Positions 42,822 through 52,030 of a stretch of DNA of 64,000 nucleotides are shown one piece after another. This stretch comes from Streptomyces pinistramenti. GTDB lineage: Bacteria > Actinomycetota > Actinomycetes > Streptomycetales > Streptomycetaceae. The position numbers were made by a program, and so were the translations under genes. The notes beneath the pieces were generated by a model. It did no database searches, was not told the origin of the DNA, and worked only from the letters and a program-made list of their open reading frames with translations. Location: assembly GCF_020564935.1 (NCBI RefSeq), contig NZ_JAJCXB010000019.1, positions 62,001 through 126,000 on the forward strand. Direction: 5' to 3'. Every line of letters starts with the position of its first letter. Positions within the stretch are counted from its first letter, which is position 1.

Positions 42822-44737
42822 TCACACCGTCAGACCGTCACTCGCCGCACGCCCGTCGGCAGCCGGGAGGAATCCGGATTCCATGAAGTAGGCGAAATAC
42901 CGGTGCCGGAGTTCGGTACTGGTGGGCGGGCTCGCAACCGCTGCGTTGGCGAGTCCACGGAGCATATTGCGGCGATCGAGTTCACGCGGATATCTGCCTG
43001 CCGCGATCTCCATCGCGCTGTTCAGCAGTGCGACGGCATGGAGGGACGTCTCCTCGGGCAAGGGCTCTTCCCGCGCGGCGTCCTCAAGACGCCGTTCCCA
43101 CTCACGGCAAGGGAGCGGTTCCATCCGGTATCCGCCGACGCAGGCATGGTCCAGCACGGTGTCCATATCGACCGCGGACGGGGCGGCAAGGCTGTGGACC
43201 GCGTCTTCCGGCCGCTGGGTGAGGGCCAGACGCACGAAGGCGCCGGCGACGAAATCGACGGGCACCAGATTCGCCTGCAGCCGCCTGTCCATGAGTGGTC
43301 GTGCGCCGAGTTCGATACATGCCCTGACGTAATGCCACAGTGCGTCGTCGTTCGCCGCCACGCCGGTTTCGGAATGGCCGCTGATGTACGCCGGCCGATA
43401 GCTCGCCGTCGGGATCCCGCGCCCGTTCGCCAGACGCGTGGCACCCTCGGCGGTCCACTTGCTACGTGCGTAGCCGCTGAACTCAACAGTGCCGGATCGC
43501 TCACCCATCTCTCCGGCAGGATCGCGGGATCGCCAGGCCCCGCGATGGCCGTACTGATAGTGGAAATGTAATGCACCGGTTTCACCTGGTGCCGGGCTGC
43601 CGGGCAACAGATCTCCTGTGTGCTCAAGACGTTGGCGCGCCTCAACTGGGCATAGGAATCGGTGAAGTTGGCCCGAGCAGCATTGTGGTAAATCGCTTCC
43701 ACTTGCTGCGCGAGTTGGTCGAACCGTTCGGGGGTGAGTCCGAGGAGAGGCTTTTCCAGGTCTCCGGGAAGGGGCAGGATCCGGCTCCGGAACCGCTCGT
43801 CCCACCCGCCGTACTCGTGGAAAATCCGCTGGATCCGCTGGATCCGCTGCATGGTCTGCCCCGAATCGGCCGCTCGTACCAGGCAGCACACCTCAGCAGC
43901 GGTGCGTTCCAGCACCTCGCGGAGGATGAAGGAGCCCAGGAATCCGGTCACGCCGGAGAGAAGGATGCTGCGCGGCGCCCCGGCATCCGGGGTGTAGGGC
44001 GAGCTTCCGTCGGTCGTGATCGCGGGGTCCAGAGCGACATCGGCGGTGAGGTGCTCCGGGTCCTCAAGCGTGCTGCGCGCTTCCGCTTTCCTGTCCGGAT
44101 CCAGCAGGGATTCCAGCGCGGCGACCGTATCCCGTTCGAAGACGGTCCGCAGCGGCAGGGATACGCCGAGACGTTGATTGATCATCCCCATGAGCCGTAC
44201 GGCCAGCAGCGAGTGCCCTCCCAAGGCGAAGAAGCTGTCGTCGGTGCCGATCCGTTCGACGCCGAGTGCCTCCGCGAACAGATCACAGAGGATTTCCTCA
44301 CGCGGCTACCGCGGCCCACGACTCGTACGTGCCGTGGTGTATTCCGGTGCGGGCAGCGCTTTGCGATCCAGCTTTCCGTTGACCGTCAAGGGGAGTGCGT
44401 CCAGCACCATCACCGTGGCCGGCACCATGCACTCGGGAAGCCGACCGGAAAGCCACCTGCGCAATGCGGCGGTGTCCAGCTCCGCCGAAACGTCCTTTCC
44501 GATGCCGCCGGCCGGGACGACGTAGGCGATCAGACGCTTGTCGCCCGGGGTGTCCTCTCGCACGATCACCGTGGCCTGAGCAATCCGCTCGTGGGAGGCG
44601 AGAACGGCTTCCATCTCAGCGGGCTCGATCCGGAATCCACCAATCTTCACCTGCTCATCTGCCCGGCCCACAAACTCCAGCAGACCACCGGAATTCCACC
44701 GCACCACATCCCCCGTGACGGCTCGCCGACCAGGCGG
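42822..44737 (-). pseudogene. NRPS fragment: adenylation C-terminus - carrier - thioester reductase
   Basis: The minus strand, from about 44737, reads VTGDVVRWNSGGLLEFVGRA, DEQVKIGGFRIEPAEMEAVL (adenylation motifs A7-A9) and LPLTVNGKLDRKALPAP (A10). A TAG at 44306-44308 interrupts the same frame before REEILCDLFAEALGVERIGT and DDSFFALGGHSLLAVRLMG, a carrier domain with the phosphopantetheine serine. Then ILLSGVTGFLGSFILREVLE starts a NAD(P)H-dependent thioester reductase domain, which shifts frame near 43510 and continues VEFSGYARSKWTAEGATRLA to TGA 42822. The first 350 residues of the A domain are missing. Such A-PCP-R ends release peptides as aldehydes or alcohols; this copy is dead. Confidence 0.75.
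44306..44308 (-). other. In-frame amber codon between A and PCP domains
   Basis: TAG in the same frame as both the adenylation-domain tail (TARTSRGPR) and the carrier domain (PREEILCDLFA). A CAG-to-TAG change is the simplest origin. Confidence 0.6.
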
Positions 44738-44804
44738 AAGCCGTCCGGGGGGTGAGGGGCCGGCTGGGTGAGACGGAACTGGGTGTGAGCGGAGATCCCG
44801 GAGA

Positions 44805-45524
44805 TCAGCCGGCCGTGGTGGCGTTGATGAACTCGATTACCTGCGGCCAGGAAATGGCGTAGGCATCCACATTCGCCGGGTTGCCCTCTTGATGCACCTT
44901 GCTGGTGAAAGCGTGCCCGGCTGCCGGGTAGATGTGCACGATGCTCGCCCCGGTCTTTCTCGTGTCCAGTGCGTCCCGCAGCCGGACGTAGGACTCCCGC
45001 GGCACCAGTTGATCCGCACCGGGGTAGAGCATCATCACCGGAGCGGTGATGCGCGCGGTGTGTTCCACGGCGTCCAGGGTGTGGCTCGGCGGGGGTGTTC
45101 CCGGCACTGTGGGGTGATAGGCGACCACATTGGCCAGCCGCTCGTCACGTGCCCCGAGGAGCAGCGCGAAGCGGCCGCCGAGGCACCAGCCGATCACCCC
45201 GGATTCGGTACAGCCCAGCTCGCCGAACAGGTGGTCCAGCAGCTGCCGATGCTCGGCGAGCGCCGCCTCGTCGTCCAGCTGCTCCAGCATCTCGACCAGC
45301 CGGTCCCGCGGGGTGTCGTCAGAACTCGGCCCGTGCCAGGGATCCCAGGAGAGTGCCGTGATCCCGGCGCGGGCCAAGTCGTCGGCGAATTCCCGCAGCT
45401 GCGTACCGATGCCGGTGATCATCGGCAGCAGCAGCATTCCCTTCGGCGAACCGCCTTCCGGGCGGGCGAGGTAGGCCCGCAGTCCGCCGACGGTCACCAG
45501 GGAGGTTTCGATCTTTGGTTCCAT
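44805..45524 (-). CDS. Dienelactone hydrolase family protein
   Basis: A 239-residue protein: MEPKIETSLVTVGGLRAYLA, GMLLLPMITGIGTQLREFAD, ITALSWDPWHGPSSDDTPRD, the nucleophile elbow GVIGWCLGGRFALLLG with cysteine in place of serine, the acid-region MMLYPGADQLVPRESY, and YPAAGHAFTSK with the catalytic histidine. Cys-Asp-His is the triad of dienelactone hydrolases, which open lactone rings in chloroaromatic degradation; many actinobacterial relatives have other unknown substrates. It lies between the NRPS relic and the aminotransferase, on the same strand as both. Confidence 0.9.
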   Translation of the reverse strand: MEPKIETSLVTVGGLRAYLARPEGGSPKGMLLLPMITGIGTQLREFADDLARAGITALSWDPWHGPSSDDTPRDRLVEMLEQLDDEAALAEHRQLLDHLFGELGCTESGVIGWCLGGRFALLLGARDERLANVVAYHPTVPGTPPPSHTLDAVEHTARITAPVMMLYPGADQLVPRESYVRLRDALDTRKTGASIVHIYPAAGHAFTSKVHQEGNPANVDAYAISWPQVIEFINATTAG

Positions 45525-45682
45525 TCCCGCAGCATAAGTACGGCGGCCCGGTCGGCTTGGTCATTGGCGCGAAGCTGCCGCGGTTCGGCGCCTGTCCCTG
45601 CCGGTCACTGTCCGGTTCCGGACGGCAGCAACAGCCCGAGACCGGACGGTGACCGGCAGCCTCGCAGGCCGCCCGAGTGTTC

Positions 45683-47269
45683 TCAGGCGTGGAGCAGGGT
45701 CTCGCCGTCCTGGTCCCGGAGTACGGCGATCAGGCTGCGCAGACCTGCGTCCACGTGGGCGATCTCGGCGTCGGCGAGGTAGATGAACGGCTCGAATCGC
45801 AGCGTGTTCGTGGCGCTTGCGGTCGGGAAGATCCGTATGGCGTGGGCCCGCAGGAGGTAGCCGGAGAGAAGGTATCCGAGCAGTCCTGCACGTGCTTGCT
45901 CCCGGATGATCTCCGAGGTGGAGTCGGACTGGTCGTGGAATTCCAGGCCGAGCATCAGGCCCTTGCCACGGACTTCCTTGATGACGTCGCCGAACTCCTC
46001 CTGCAGTTTCCCGAGTATTGCCAGCAGTTGGTCTCCTCGTTCTTCGGCCAGGCGGTAGGCCCGGCCGTCCTCCGCCTCCAGCAGGTCCACCGTGCGGCCG
46101 GCGATGAGGGTGGAGAAGCCGTCCTTGGCGTAGGTCGAGCTGTGCACGAGTTCGAAGTCCGTGCGGTAAGGCGATCCGCGTATCAGCGTCATCGCGGCCT
46201 TGGCGATCCCGCCGCCCAGGCTCTTGGCCAGCGTGTGGTAGTCGCCCTGGAGGCCGAGGTGTGAACTGGCGAAGAAAGCACCGGAGCGTCCCATGCCGCT
46301 CTGCACCTCGTCGACGACGATCGGGCAGTCGATCGCGGCGCACGCCTCCTGGATGCGCCGGACGGCCTCCCGGTCGAGCACCTTGATGCCGGCCTCGCCC
46401 TGGATGGGTTCCAGCACGAACGCGCAGAAGACCGGCAGGCTGCGTTCGACGACCCGTACCGTGCCCTTTTCTACGGCGAGGTCGAGGAGGGTTTTCCTCT
46501 CGTCGTCGATGATGTGCGCCAGGGCCTCCGGCCGGTCCAGAGGCACGAACCTGCACCGGGCGGCCAGTGCGGTGAAGGGGGTTCGGAATCCGGCGTTGTG
46601 CGTGAACTGGACGCTGCCGATCAACTTTCCGTGGAAGGATCCTTCCGGGGCCAGGAATACCGGCGGAGCGGCCATGCGTTCGCTGTTGATGTTCCTGATG
46701 GCGGCGGCCAGGCGGTCGATTTCGGTTTTGCCCGGCGCATTTCCGTCTGTGGCCAGTGCGGCGGACGCGTCATCGGTCACTATCCGGGCGCCGTCGCGTA
46801 CGGCGGCCTGGGCCTTCCCGAGGTTGGCCTCGATGTCTTCCGCGAGTGCGGTCAGCTTCAGTACGCGGTCGAGTTCGGCGTGCTTGATCGCCACCTCGTT
46901 GGCTTCGGCGACACTGTTGGCGAAGACCGCCGAATAGGGCTCGGTTGTCCCGAATTCGCGATGGATGATGGCGTTGATCTTCCAGGCGACGTCGTTGGCG
47001 TACGAGTGCCTGGAAAACTGTGCGTGAATCGGCGTTGCATTGTCGAGCAAGGACTTGGCATAGGTCACGATCTCGGGGTTGTTGTGTCCGAGGATCGTCG
47101 ATCCGTAGCCGCCCACCAGGTCGATCACCGGGATTTCGGTCCCCTGGTCGTCGCGGTGGAAGAGAGTGTTTCCCTGGGCACGCACGTACTCGACGCCGAG
47201 TCCCAGCGAGGACAGCCATTCGGCCAGGTGCGGTTCCGCCAGTTCGAGCTTCTCGACCGCCGAGTTCAC
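45683..47269 (-). CDS. Class III PLP-dependent aminotransferase
   Basis: A 528-residue protein of the class III (ornithine/GABA/diaminobutyrate-type) fold: VIDLVGGYGSTILGHNNPEI at the N-terminus, FVLEPIQGEAGIKVL, CPIVVDEVQSGMGRSGAFFA with the PLP aspartate, and YHTLAKSLGGGIAKAAMTLI with the Schiff-base lysine. It is about 80-100 residues longer than usual, with an insertion after HAELDRVLKLTALAEDIEAN. The phosphate-binding motif usually reading NSGAEA is NSVAEANE here. GTG 47269 follows GGGGAC. It diverges from a PKS ketosynthase remnant, suggesting that it once supplied an amino-containing building block. Confidence 0.85.
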   Translation of the reverse strand: MNSAVEKLELAEPHLAEWLSSLGLGVEYVRAQGNTLFHRDDQGTEIPVIDLVGGYGSTILGHNNPEIVTYAKSLLDNATPIHAQFSRHSYANDVAWKINAIIHREFGTTEPYSAVFANSVAEANEVAIKHAELDRVLKLTALAEDIEANLGKAQAAVRDGARIVTDDASAALATDGNAPGKTEIDRLAAAIRNINSERMAAPPVFLAPEGSFHGKLIGSVQFTHNAGFRTPFTALAARCRFVPLDRPEALAHIIDDERKTLLDLAVEKGTVRVVERSLPVFCAFVLEPIQGEAGIKVLDREAVRRIQEACAAIDCPIVVDEVQSGMGRSGAFFASSHLGLQGDYHTLAKSLGGGIAKAAMTLIRGSPYRTDFELVHSSTYAKDGFSTLIAGRTVDLLEAEDGRAYRLAEERGDQLLAILGKLQEEFGDVIKEVRGKGLMLGLEFHDQSDSTSEIIREQARAGLLGYLLSGYLLRAHAIRIFPTASATNTLRFEPFIYLADAEIAHVDAGLRSLIAVLRDQDGETLLHA

Positions 47270-47633
47270 CTTCGTCCCCTGTCTGCTGGTTCCGCATTAC
47301 TCCGTTTGTTTTGCTTGGCCGCCGGGCGACTCTAGCATTTACGTGCCGGCGTTACCGGATTCACTGTAATTGATCAGTAACAGCTCGCTCTTCGGGTTAC
47401 CGGCGGACGTTCGGATTCCGAGATATTTGAGTGTGCGCGAGAGGAACGAGACTCGGGGCGGGAAACTCTTGGAACATCGGCAGTAATTCATTGATTGATC
47501 AGGCGAGCGGGCGGCTGGTTACCGGGGCGAGACTGTTTTTCTGGCTGTCAGGAAATGAATCCGGTTAGGCTCACCGGGAACACGTGATCGTTATCGAAGG
47601 TGATTTCCGGTACAGGAAGGGCAGTCGAGCGAA
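47270..47633. other. AT-richer divergent promoter region
   Basis: About 365 bases, distinctly less GC-rich than the surrounding DNA. TTGATCAG occurs twice, near 47369 and 47494, inside ATTGATCAGTAAC and ATTGATTGATCAGGC. It separates the aminotransferase from the ketosynthase and would have carried both promoters of the ancestral cluster; the repeats are candidate regulator sites. Confidence 0.45.
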
Positions 47634-48488
47634 ATGACGAGTGAGCCACACTCCCCGGTCACCGGCTTGCGTCGGGAGCAGAGCGAGCCGATCGCCATCG
47701 TCGGTCTGTCCTGTCGGCTGCCCGATGCGTCCGGTCCCGCGGCATTCTGGGACTTGTTGCGCGAGGGCCGGGACGCCATCGCGGAGATGCCCGCGCACCG
47801 TTGGGAGCCCATCTCGGCGGACGCGCGGGGCACGGTCGGACGGGGAGGGTTCCTCGACGGCATCGCGGATTTCGACGCTGCCTTCTTCGGCATCTCGCCG
47901 CGCAAGGCCGTGGTCATGGATCCGCAGCAGCGGCTCCTCCTGGAAATCACCTGGGAAGCGCTGGAGGACGCCGGGGTCGTCGCGGCGAGCCTGGACGGCA
48001 GCCCGACCGCCGTGTTCGTCGGCACCGCGCGCGAGGACTATACGAGTCTGCTCTACCGGCAGGGCTCCGCGGCCATCACCCAGCACACCGTCGCCGGCAC
48101 GCACCGCGGCATCATCGCCAACCGGGTGTCGTACACGCTCGGGCTGCTCGGTCCGAGCATCACCGTCGACACCTCCCAGTCGACCTCGCTGGTCGCCGTG
48201 CACCTCGCGTCCGAGAGCCTGCGCAACGGCGAGTGCGACCTGGCCCTCGCCGCAGGGGTGAACCTCAACATCCTCGCCGAGGGTGTGCTGGGCGCCGAGC
48301 GGTTCGGCGGCCTGTCGCCGGACGGCCGCTCCTTCACTTTCGATGCGCGGGCCAACGGCTACGTGCGCGGCGAGGGCGCCGGCATGGTCGTACTGAAACC
48401 GCTGCGGCGGGCCGTCGCCGACGGGGACCGGATCCACGGGGTGATCCTGGGCAGCGCGGTGCGCTGGCGCACCGTGGCCGCTACGTGA
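47634..48488 (+). pseudogene. Truncated KSQ loading-module ketosynthase of a modular PKS
   Basis: From ATG 47634 the protein has the full N-terminal half of a ketosynthase: EPIAIVGLSCRLPDASGPAA, GGFLDGIADFDAAFFGISPR, VMDPQQRLLLEITWEALEDA and LGPSITVDTSQSTSLVAVHL. The position of the active-site cysteine in DTACSSS is glutamine here (DTSQSTS), the mark of KSQ domains that decarboxylate malonyl starters in loading modules. It continues to YVRGEGAGMVVLKPL and ILGSAV, then departs from the family at about 48460 and stops at 48488. The HGTGT and KSNIGH histidine motifs and all later domains are missing. Confidence 0.85.
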
Positions 48489-49224
48489 TCCGCTACGACA
48501 ACCGCGACTGCGGGCTGTCCACCAAGTTCGACGACCACCCCGTCGACATGGGACAGCTCATCAGCGCCGTCAGCTCGGGAGACATCTCGTCCGCCCGCGC
48601 GATGGTTCCCTACACCCTCCAGGACGTGGCCGACGACGGCCTCGGTCTGCTCACCGCGCTGGGAATCGAACGAGCACACGTCGCCGGATCCTCGATGGGC
48701 GGCATGATCGCCCAGACGATGGCCATCACCCACCCGGCGCGGGTGCTCACCCTGACGTCGATGATGTCCACGACCGGCGAACCCGAATACGGCCGGCCCA
48801 GCCCCGAGGCCCAAGCCGTGCTCTTCAGCCCCAAGCCACCGGACCGCGAGGGATATATTGCAGCAGCGGAGAAAGACCTGGTGTGGGCCTCCAAGCGTTA
48901 CGGCGACCCCGCAGTCCTCCGTGAGACGGCCGCCAACAGCTACAACCGCGCCTACTACCCAGCCGGAGCCGGACGTAGCTCGGAGCGATGATCCTCGATG
49001 GCTCACGTGCAGGCGCACTGCGCAGGCTTCGGACGCCGGCCCTGGTCATCCACGGCCTCGACGACACGCTGATCGACCCCAGCGGCGGACAGCGCACCGC
49101 AGACCTGATCCCCGGAGCGAAGCTCATGTTGATCCCCGACATGGGCCACGACCGCCCCCGCGAACTCTGGCCCGAGATCATCGACGCCTTGGAGGCACAT
49201 ACGCAACCGGGCGTCGGCACGTAA
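48463..49224 (+). pseudogene. Alpha/beta hydrolase, 5'-truncated and frameshifted
   Basis: Directly after the ketosynthase break, in another frame, LAHRGRYVIRYDNRDCGLST begins an alpha/beta hydrolase that continues with ADDGLGLLTALGIERAHVAG, SSMGGMIAQTMAITHPARVL and KRYGDPAVLRETAANSYNRA. Near 48977 one base appears to be missing; the next frame gives LRTPALVIHGLDDTLIDPSG and LMLIPDMGHDRPRELWPEII with the acid and histidine, ending at 49224. The N-terminal strand and start codon are gone. The nucleophile motif GSSMGG is intact. Confidence 0.75.
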
Positions 49225-49281
49225 GCCGGAGCGTGTTCCCCTCTCCCGTGGTCAACGGGGAGCGGCTCGCGGGGGCGTCGC

Positions 49282-50390
49282 TCAGTGGGGAGACGTGGCG
49301 ATCTGTACGCGGTGACTGTCGTTGTCGGAGAGGAACGCTGCCAGCGCCTGTCCCTGCTCGGCGACGGTGGTGCGGTCGGCTCGGGAGAAGCGGCGCAGCG
49401 GGGTGATCGTCACGGTGGCGGCCCTGACGCTCCAGGTCGCGGCGACCCGGCCGTCGACCAGGACGACGCGAGCACCGGCAACCGACAGGCCGCGGTGGGT
49501 GTCGTCGATGATCCGGCTGCGGTCGTGGTAGCCGAGGAGCGCGTTGTCGAACGCGGGCAGGAACCGCACCGGGGCGGGGGTGTCGGGGTCGGGCGTGGTG
49601 CGTCGGGGAGGTCGAGCAGTTCCCGGCCTCGTTCATCGCGGAAGCTGACCAGTTCCTCGCGCATCGCGGTCACCGCCGCCGGCAGTCCGGCCAGGCCGCA
49701 CCAGGCGCACAGGTCGGCCGAGGCGGCGGGGCCGAACGCGGCCAGATAGCGACGGACCAGCGCCTGGCCCACCGGATCGGAGCCGTCCGGGGGCAGAGGG
49801 TCGATCTCGCGGCCCAGCCAGGACGAGAGCAGGACGTTGCGCACTCCTGCCTTCGTCCGCCAGAGCCCGCGCGGCGGCAGCTGCACCACCGGCACGAGGG
49901 CGGCGATCAGCATCTCCCCAAGTGCCCGCGGACCCGGCGCCGGCCAGTGTTCGGCGAGCGCCCGCGCCAGCTCGGTCATCGAGCGCGGCACGTCGTCGGC
50001 CAGCACCGCCCGGCCTGCTGCGGCGAGTTCGTCGAGGTCTGTGCCGTCGAGTTCGCGGCGGTAGTTCCCCAGGACCCGTTGGCGCAGCATCGTGTCGTGG
50101 CGGGCCCGCCAGGCCAGGGCGTCGTCGGCGGTGAGGAGGTGGACGGTGCGGCGCATGAGGTGGGTGCGCACCACGCGCCGTCCGGTCAGCAGGTCCGAGA
50201 GCGCCGCCGGGTCGAACGCGTGCAGCCGGGACCAGAGCCCGACGAACGGTTCCTGCGGTTCCTGTGCCTGCAGACCGCCGAGATGCGCGACGGAGTCGAG
50301 GACGGGCATGTCGGCGCGATCGAGCAGCAACTGCCGGGCGAGCGTGGCGCGGTTGAGAGCCCGGGTGCCGATGACGGTCATCGGATTCAT
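49282..50390 (-). pseudogene. Winged-helix (AlkZ/YcaQ-like, HTH_42) protein with a one-base frameshift
   Basis: From ATG 50390: MNPMTVIGTRALNRATLARQ, SVAHLGGLQAQEPQEPFVGL (the QxQ motif seen in AlkZ-type DNA glycosylases), RRTVHLLTADDALAWRARHD, RSMTELARALAEHWPAPGPR and RGLWRTKAGVRNVLLSSWLG. Around 49590 the frame changes within LPDAPRP; the other frame continues FLPAFDNALLGYHDRSRIID and GRVAATWSVRAATVTITPLR to TGA 49282. One extra C would restore about 370 residues, the usual size. AlkZ proteins excise bulky lesions; most actinobacterial relatives are uncharacterised. Confidence 0.75.
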
Positions 50391-50459
50391 GATGCGGCGC
50401 CCTCGTCGGACGGCCGCCGGAGTCGTGCCGGGCAGGTGAGGGGCGGCGGGGCGAAGGGC

Positions 50460-50791
50460 ACGCCGAGCGGGCCGAGACCGGTGACGATCCAACGCCGCCA
50501 GCTGCCAGCACAGTTGGGGCTCGACCTCATCGCGCCGCCCGCCTTGGCGGCCGTCACGAGGCCGCCGCTCCGGCCGCTCCGCGCCCCGCCGCCGGCCTCG
50601 TCCGGCTCCCCGCCGGAGTGCGCATCGGCAGTGCCGGCGAAGTCGATCCCCGCCTCCGGCGCCCGGCGGATGGTCCGGACGCAGCCGTCCCGGCCGGTGT
50701 TGCCCGCCTGTCCGGACATCGTGGTGCCCGGCCGGCAGGGGCCGACCCGGATATCGACACCGGCCGTCCGCCCCCTCTCGCACATCTTCAC
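50460..50791 (-). pseudogene. Aldo/keto reductase N-terminal remnant
   Basis: From ATG 50791 the minus strand reads RTAGVDIRVGPCRPGTTMSG, QAGNTGRDGCVRTIRRAPEA and GIDFAGTADAHSGGEPDEAG, then WRRWIVTGLG. The match to LGRTGVDVS..LGTM.FG and GI.F.DTAD.YSGGE of aldo/keto reductases is plain, but conserved residues are mutated: DTAD is GTAD and Y of the catalytic YSGG is H. Two thirds of the barrel are missing. It is an old, degraded fragment beside the winged-helix gene. Confidence 0.55.
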
Positions 50792-50937
50792 GGTGACGCC
50801 ATGCCCTTCGATTCCTGCAAGCCTTCAGGTCAGGACCGGACGGTCGGCGGCAGCCGGCGCCCGGTCCTGGTTCACCGCGTCCGGCGCGCAGCACCGGGTC
50901 GGGGCGGGGGCCCGGTCTGGCCGGGATCCGTCGACGG

Positions 50938-51516
50938 TCAGGTTGATTTCTGTCCGTCGAGCGTTTCGCGCAGGAGGTCCGCGTGACCGGCGTGCTGGGC
51001 GGTCTCGGCGATGACGTGCATCAGCACCCGGCGCACGCTGCGCACGGCTCCCGGTTCGTTCCAGGGCGCCTTTGGCAGCGGGTGCGTCGCCGACAGGTCG
51101 GGCACGGCGACGACGATCTTCTCGCTGCGGGCGGCGACCTCCTCGTAGCGCGCGAGGATGCCGGCCAGTGTCTCGCCGGGCAGCATCCGGAAGTCGTTCC
51201 GGTGGTCGATCGCCCACTGCGGGAATTCACGTGCGGTACCGGCCGAGAGGTCGGCCCAGGTGACGCCGTCGGGCAGGTCGTAGCGCATCGCCGACGGGCC
51301 CTCGACCACGAAGCGCAGCCATCCTTCCTCGATGGACGCGGCGTGCTTGATCAGCCCGCCCAGGCACAGCGCGCTGACCGTCGGATGTTCGCCTGCCTGC
51401 TCGTCGCTGAGCCCGTGCACGGTACCGGTCAGGGCCGATCGTGCGGTCGCGAGGGCGGCGAGCAGGTCGGTCCGCTCGGCGTCTGCAGGTGAGGATGGTG
51501 TGGTCGTGGCGGTCAC
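50938..51516 (-). CDS. DinB family protein
   Basis: A 192-residue four-helix-bundle protein of the DinB/YfiT-like superfamily: ADAERTDLLAALATARSALT, GTVHGLSDEQAGEHPTVSAL, CLGGLIKHAASIEEGWLRFV and the C-terminal RSVRRVLMHVIAETAQHAGH with ADLLRETLDG. The three spaced histidines (in LIKHAA, LMHVIAE and QHAGHADLLRE) form the metal site. Relatives act as thiol S-transferases with mycothiol or bacillithiol or are unknown. GTG 51516 follows GGAAGGG by 10 bases; ATG 51555 is an alternative. Divergent from the WYL remnant at 51618, a pairing often seen for DinB genes. Confidence 0.88.
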   Translation of the reverse strand: MTATTTPSSPADAERTDLLAALATARSALTGTVHGLSDEQAGEHPTVSALCLGGLIKHAASIEEGWLRFVVEGPSAMRYDLPDGVTWADLSAGTAREFPQWAIDHRNDFRMLPGETLAGILARYEEVAARSEKIVVAVPDLSATHPLPKAPWNEPGAVRSVRRVLMHVIAETAQHAGHADLLRETLDGQKST

Positions 51517-51617
51517 GGTGATCGCGCCCTTCCGGTTGTTCTCGTTGTCTGGCACAGAACAACAGTCACAGGAGAAGCGGCCAGGTTGTGTCCGCTTCTC
51601 GGGGCAATATGGGAATC

Positions 51618-52030
51618 ATGCCGAAGACCTCAGCGCGACTGCTGTCCCTGCTCTCGCTGCTCCAGGCGCGCCGGGAGTGGCCCGGGGCGCTACTGGCCGA
51701 GCGGCTGGACATCAGCCCGCGCACCGTGCGCCGCGATGTCGACCGCCTGCGCGATCTGGGCTACCCCGTCGTGGCGGTCAAAGGGCCCGACGGCGGGTAC
51801 CGGCTCGACGCCGGCACGGATCTGCCGCCGCTGCTGTTCGACGACGAGCAGGCCGTCGCCCTGGCCATCGCCCTGGCCATCGCCCTCCAGATCGCCACCA
51901 CCACCGGCGCCGGCATCGAAGACGCCGCAGCACGCGCACTGAACACCGTCCGGCAGGTCATGCCCGCCCGTCTGCGCCGCCGCATCGACACCCTCCACAT
52001 CACCGCCGTCCAGCGGCCCGCGGCCCGGCC
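51618..52030 (+). pseudogene. WYL regulator, N-terminal part only
   Basis: MPKTSARLLSLLSLLQARRE starts a WYL-type regulator: winged helix LLAERLDISPRTVRRDVDRL, RDLGYPVVAVKGPDGGYRLD, then LPPLLFDDEQAVALAIALAI and ARALNTVRQVMPARLRRRID. At about residue 138 (HITAVQRPA) the WYL ligand domain should begin, but a different protein follows in frame. The DNA-binding part is complete, so a truncated repressor could still be made; ligand sensing is lost. A triplicated ALAI segment (ALAIALAIALQI) is present. Confidence 0.65.

Noticed and set aside
51840..51890. Repeat array in the WYL gene (GCCATCGCCCTG units)
   Set aside because: Only about two and a half units coding ALAIALAI; a local codon duplication, not a repeat array.
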